Origin: Solibacillus sp. FSL R7-0682
GTDB taxonomy: Bacteria > Bacillota > Bacilli > Bacillales_A > Planococcaceae
Reading direction: 5' to 3'
Assembly (NCBI RefSeq): GCF_038005985.1
Contig: NZ_JBBOUI010000001.1
Span: 3,742,501 to 3,806,500 of the forward strand
Length of the DNA stretch: 64,000 nt
In this document: positions 60,417 through 64,000 of the stretch, one piece after another
Layout: each line of letters starts with the position of its first letter
How positions within the stretch are numbered: the stretch's first letter is position 1
Notes under the pieces: model-generated
Seen by the model: only the letters and a program-made list of their open reading frames with translations
Told to the model about the DNA's origin: nothing
Databases searched by the model: none
Position numbers and translations under genes: made by a program

Positions 60417-62147
60417 CTATGCCTCGATCTCCACTGGAATATGCTTAAATGCTGTCACATCAAATAACCCTGTATCCGTCAATTTAATATCTGGAATCAC
60501 TGGTAACGCTAAAAATGATAATGTTAAAAATAAATGATAATCGATTGTTGGATGAATGATATGAAGTGCATCATGAAGCTTTTGCAACGCCTCTTTCGCT
60601 TCTTCAGCAACCGCATCCGTCATAATTCCACCAATCGGTAAGCTTAGCGACGCGAGCACTTTCCCTTGATCGACTATCACGAGACCACCTTGCATAGCTT
60701 GCAGCGCTTCTAGTGCAATCACCATATCCGTATCATTTGTCCCGACAACGATCGCATTATGAGAATCGTGGGCAATGGTTGTTGCCACTGCGCCTCTTTG
60801 AATACCTATACCATGAACAATTGCTACACCTTTTGTTCCTAAATTGTGATGACGCTCTATAACAGCAAGCTTTAATAAATCTTTTTTAATTGAAGGCATA
60901 AAGAAACCATTCTCTACATCGACTTTTGTTATCATTCGCTTTGTAATTAATTGATTCGGAACAATTTGAATGACATTCGCTTTATTTCCTTTGAACGGAA
61001 TTGCAAAATCCTTTGCAACAAGCTTCGGTAAATGCATGGATTGTAAAATGGATGGTACAACGACAGATTTTTCTGGCGTTGGTGTTAACATGACACCATT
61101 TTCTGCAACCTTTTTACCATTTTTCCAAACTGTAGCAGCTTTCATCGATTGTAAATCTTCGAGGACTATAAAATCTGCTTCATAGCCTGTAGCAAGCGCA
61201 CCCTTGTCCTTTAATCGATAGCACTCTGCTGCGTTTAAAGATGCTATTTGAATCGCTTGTAACGGTTCCATTCCTTCTGCAATCGCAAGTGCTACTGCAT
61301 AGTTAATACTACCTTCTTCAATTAATTCATCCAAATGCTTATCATCTGTACAAAATGCGAAGCGACGGGCGTTTGCCGGTGTCACGGCTGGTAAAATTGC
61401 CTTTACATTTTTCGCTGCAGAACCTTCGCGCATTAGAACATACATCCCTTGTTCTATCCGATCTAGTGCCTCTTCTGCCGAAACACATTCGTGATCCGTT
61501 ACTATACCCGCCGCGCGGTAACCACGGATTTGTGCACTATTTAAGCCAGCGCAGTGCCCGTCAATGACCATACCTGCATTTTGGGCTAACTGAATCTTAG
61601 CAAGCATATCATCTTCCCCATTCAGAACTGCTGGGAAATCCATTACTTCAGCTAACCCTAAAATTGATTTATGACCGACAAACTCTGCTAAATCTTCCGC
61701 CTTCAATATGGCACCAGCATTTTCAAATGACGTACCAGGTACACTAGAAGGGAGCATGTAATAAATATCCATTTCAACATTTTGACTATCATTCAACATA
61801 AATTCAAGGCCTGTCTTACCAGCAACGTTTGCAATTTCATGGGGATCCGTTACAATTGCAGTTATCCCGTGAGGCAGCATAATACGATTAAACTGTGATG
61901 GAGTTAACATAGATGATTCTATATGAATATGTGCATCAATTAATCCCGGAACAACATGCCTTCCTTCTGCATCAACAACCTCATGTGCTTTAAATTCATT
62001 GTTTTCATCAATCGCAATAATTTTGCCGTCAGCAATGACCAGATTTCCTTTACGCCAGCGTAAATTAAATACATCAGCAATTTTGGCATTCTGAATTATT
62101 AAATCCGCTAGTTCTCGCTTTTGGGAAACATTTATTTTTCTCTTCAT
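60417..62147 (-). CDS. adeC: Adenine deaminase
   Basis: A 576-residue amidohydrolase that converts adenine to hypoxanthine and ammonia, in purine salvage. The metal site and family motifs are present: VVPGLIDAHIHIESSMLTPSQF (HxH), DPHEIANVAGKTGLEFML, IDGHCAGL, DHECVSAEEALDRIEQG and FCTDDKHLDELIEEGSI. The C-terminal adenine-deaminase-specific domain has GIGIQRGAVATTIAHDSHNAIVVG. Length matches B. subtilis AdeC (577). The ribosome site GGAAGGTGTCC precedes the ATG. I found no purine riboswitch upstream. Confidence 0.95.
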   Translation of the reverse strand: MKRKINVSQKRELADLIIQNAKIADVFNLRWRKGNLVIADGKIIAIDENNEFKAHEVVDAEGRHVVPGLIDAHIHIESSMLTPSQFNRIMLPHGITAIVTDPHEIANVAGKTGLEFMLNDSQNVEMDIYYMLPSSVPGTSFENAGAILKAEDLAEFVGHKSILGLAEVMDFPAVLNGEDDMLAKIQLAQNAGMVIDGHCAGLNSAQIRGYRAAGIVTDHECVSAEEALDRIEQGMYVLMREGSAAKNVKAILPAVTPANARRFAFCTDDKHLDELIEEGSINYAVALAIAEGMEPLQAIQIASLNAAECYRLKDKGALATGYEADFIVLEDLQSMKAATVWKNGKKVAENGVMLTPTPEKSVVVPSILQSMHLPKLVAKDFAIPFKGNKANVIQIVPNQLITKRMITKVDVENGFFMPSIKKDLLKLAVIERHHNLGTKGVAIVHGIGIQRGAVATTIAHDSHNAIVVGTNDTDMVIALEALQAMQGGLVIVDQGKVLASLSLPIGGIMTDAVAEEAKEALQKLHDALHIIHPTIDYHLFLTLSFLALPVIPDIKLTDTGLFDVTAFKHIPVEIEA

Positions 62148-62692
62148 ACGGACACCTTCCCTAATTAATTTTATCTATCATACATTATTTTTCGAGAGTC
62201 GACTGCTTTAATCTCAAAATTTTTAATTATTTCACTTATTTTTCTGATAAAACATGAAAGTTTATATAAATAGGGAGGGGGGATGTAGAATTACTGTTGA
62301 ATTATATTGTATGGAGAAGGTATAACAACGAAGGATAAATATATAAAACAAACGAGAATGCCCTTCTAGTCCCATCCTAACTAGAAAGACATTCCCTATT
62401 TTAAAACCCCTTTGTGTATATATGTGGGAGGCAATCCCGTTCTAAATCGTTTTCCAATCCGATAAAGAATAATATTGAGTAGAAGAAATGTTCAAGTTCA
62501 AGTTCAAAAGTTCTTTTGTGAAATAACGTTTACTTCATTATTGCTACTTTAAAAGTGAACAGTTAAATCGCTTCGGCATAACGATTATTTTCCTACGCTT
62601 GTTCCCCAACAGCGCTTTAAAGTAGCAATAGTAAGCTAAATTTTTCACAAGTTCTTTACAGTCCCCATTTGGGTGAATTAAGCTTCGTTAGC
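62148..62692. other. Long intergenic region with two inverted repeats
   Basis: No gene. GAATGCCCTTCTAGT (62356-62370) pairs with ACTAGAAAGACATTC (62380-62394) with two mismatches and is a likely terminator read on the minus strand (T-rich after). TATTGCTACTTTAAA (62539-62553) has a perfect complement at 62616-62630, 62 bases apart. Both are downstream of isocitrate lyase. Confidence 0.55.
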
Positions 62693-63976
62693 TTATACGA
62701 ATTGCTCAGTTTCAGTTGAGCCAGCCATAGCAGTTGTAGAAGATTGACCACCTGAAATTGTTTGTGATACTTCATCAAAGTATCCAGTTCCAACTTCGCG
62801 TTGGTGACGAGTTGCAGTATAGCCTTTTGACTCAGCAGCAAACTCAGCTTGCTGTAGCTTAGAATAAGCAGCCATGCCATTATCTTTATAGTCATGTGCA
62901 AGCTCAAACATAGAGAAGTTTAAGCTATGGAAGCCTGCTAATGTAATGAATTGGAATTTATAGCCTAGCTTTCCTAACTCGCGTTGGTACTCAGCAATTT
63001 CATCATCTGTTAATTTCGCTTTCCAGTTAAATGAAGGTGAGCAGTTATATGCTAACAATTTCCCTGGGAATTTAGCGTGAATTGCCGTAGCAAACTCACG
63101 TGCTTCCTCTAACGACGGGTGAGAAGTCTCACACCAAATTAAATCTGCGTATGGTGCATATGCTAAACCACGAGCGATTGCTTGCTTAATGCCAGCATTT
63201 GTTCGGAAGAAGCCTTCTGGTGTACGCTCTCCAGTAATAAACTCTGCATCACGTGGGTCAATATCAGATGTTACCATGTCTGCAGCATCCGCATCTGTAC
63301 GTGCGATTAAAATTGTCTCTACGCCCATAACGTCTGCAGCGAGACGTGCTGCAATTAAGTTACGTACTGCATTTTGTGTTGGTAGTAATACTTTACCACC
63401 TAAGTGACCGCATTTTTTCTCAGAAGCTAATTGATCTTCTAAGTGTACGCCTGAAGCACCTGCCTCAATCATACCCTTTACAAGTTCAAATACGTTTAAC
63501 GGACCACCAAAACCTGCTTCAGCATCTGCTACGATAGGTGCAAACCAGTCAAACCCATCTTCACGGCCTTCTGCATGATCAATTTGGTCTGCACGTTGTA
63601 ACGCTTGGTTAATACGTTTAACCACTGCTGGTACAGAGTTTGCTGGATATAATGATTGGTCCGGATACATTTGACCTGATAGGTTTGCATCAGCAGCTAC
63701 TTGCCACCCCGATAAGTAGATTGCCTTTAAACCTGCCTTTACTTGTTGTACTGCTTGGTTACCAGTTAATGCACCTAATGCATTGATAAATGGTTCCTCA
63801 TGTAAAGAGTTCCATAAACGTTTTGCACCCTTTTTAGCTAAAGTTTGCTCCTGTATGAAAGAACCTTGTAGCTTTACAACTTCCTCAGCTCCATATCCAC
63901 GCTCAATCCCCTTCCAACGTGGGTTTTCATTCCATTCCTTTTTTAAAGCTTCAATTCGTTCCTGACGTGTTGTCAT
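62693..63976 (-). CDS. aceA: Isocitrate lyase
   Basis: A 427-residue enzyme that splits isocitrate to glyoxylate and succinate, the first step of the glyoxylate bypass. Signature segments: the active-site KKCGHLGGK (family K-K-C-G-H), [53 protein letters not shown] and [13 protein letters not shown]. Length is typical of the bacterial short form. The ribosome site GGAAGGTGG precedes the ATG at 63976. Malate synthase is not in the window; it would be expected upstream, beyond 64000, but that is a guess. Confidence 0.96.
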   Translation of the reverse strand: MTTRQERIEALKKEWNENPRWKGIERGYGAEEVVKLQGSFIQEQTLAKKGAKRLWNSLHEEPFINALGALTGNQAVQQVKAGLKAIYLSGWQVAADANLSGQMYPDQSLYPANSVPAVVKRINQALQRADQIDHAEGREDGFDWFAPIVADAEAGFGGPLNVFELVKGMIEAGASGVHLEDQLASEKKCGHLGGKVLLPTQNAVRNLIAARLAADVMGVETILIARTDADAADMVTSDIDPRDAEFITGERTPEGFFRTNAGIKQAIARGLAYAPYADLIWCETSHPSLEEAREFATAIHAKFPGKLLAYNCSPSFNWKAKLTDDEIAEYQRELGKLGYKFQFITLAGFHSLNFSMFELAHDYKDNGMAAYSKLQQAEFAAESKGYTATRHQREVGTGYFDEVSQTISGGQSSTTAMAGSTETEQFV

Positions 63977-64000
63977 AATTCATTTCCACCTTCCCCAATG

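Noticed and set aside
62148-62290. Purine riboswitch before adeC
   Set aside because: No match to the conserved loops or stems was visible in the leader.

Overview
The window reads as chromosomal DNA of a low-GC, Gram-positive, spore-former-type bacterium of the Bacillales. It most resembles the Planococcaceae (Lysinibacillus/Solibacillus type). That placement is inference from several traits: strong AGGAGG-type ribosome sites with frequent TTG starts, a large SLH-anchored S-layer-like protein, a seven-gene Mrp Na+/H+ antiporter, an OpuA osmoprotectant importer, a YtrA-type GntR locus and a Bacillus-like gene repertoire. No rRNA, tRNA, CRISPR array or prophage was seen. One complete insertion sequence is present.

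Layout. 0.4-3.2 kb: an M32 carboxypeptidase, a hairpin-headed dispersed repeat, a 37-residue membrane peptide, a decayed chemotaxis-receptor fragment and a small unknown gene. 3.3-8.1 kb: a Nudix CoA pyrophosphatase, then the glycine-betaine importer opuAA-AB-AC. Behind it lies a GntR/RCK_C regulator that matches the c-di-AMP sensor BusR. The opuA promoter is covered by two inverted-repeat operators. 8.2-10.9 kb: an SsuABC/TauABC-type importer, closed by a second copy of the dispersed repeat. 11-20.7 kb: envelope genes, namely a DUF418 membrane protein, a PBP4-type carboxypeptidase with no visible signal peptide, a 1479-residue SLH protein, a CAP-domain secreted protein and a lipoprotein. 21-26.4 kb: a CaiB-type CoA transferase/racemase, a tract of short repeats, two unknown proteins and a formamidase-like protein with a zinc-ribbon insertion.

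26.4-29.1 kb: a gene-poor stretch, then an IS3-family element that has split a terminator hairpin. 29.1-36.3 kb: a CoA-disulfide-reductase-like flavoprotein, a Gfo/Idh/MocA dehydrogenase, a gamma-glutamyltransferase, a small acidic protein, AlaX, a rhodanese and a metallophosphoesterase. 36.3-39 kb: a YtrA-type repressor with an ABC exporter and two membrane proteins, preceded by a clear promoter, a palindromic operator and a cluster of DnaA boxes. 39.2-46.2 kb: the Mrp antiporter mnhA-G and a divergent KdpD/UspA-like protein.

46.5-55 kb: an Fsr-type efflux protein, DUF421, an XRE regulator with a YxlEFG-like transporter, a PfkB sugar kinase, a GNAT acetyltransferase, a DMT permease and a DUF2975 protein. 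55-64 kb: an extra FtsW/RodA protein, a translationally coupled ArgH-like lyase plus BadF-type kinase, DUF1232, an unusual glycosyltransferase lacking the usual DxD, adenine deaminase and isocitrate lyase.

Ion and water homeostasis is a recurring theme (opuA/busR, Mrp, KdpD-like USP), as are surface and wall functions. The observations most worth following are the BusR-opuA operator layout, the DnaA-box cluster at 39.1 kb, the IS inside a terminator, the ArgH-like/BadF gene pair and the DxD-less glycosyltransferase.
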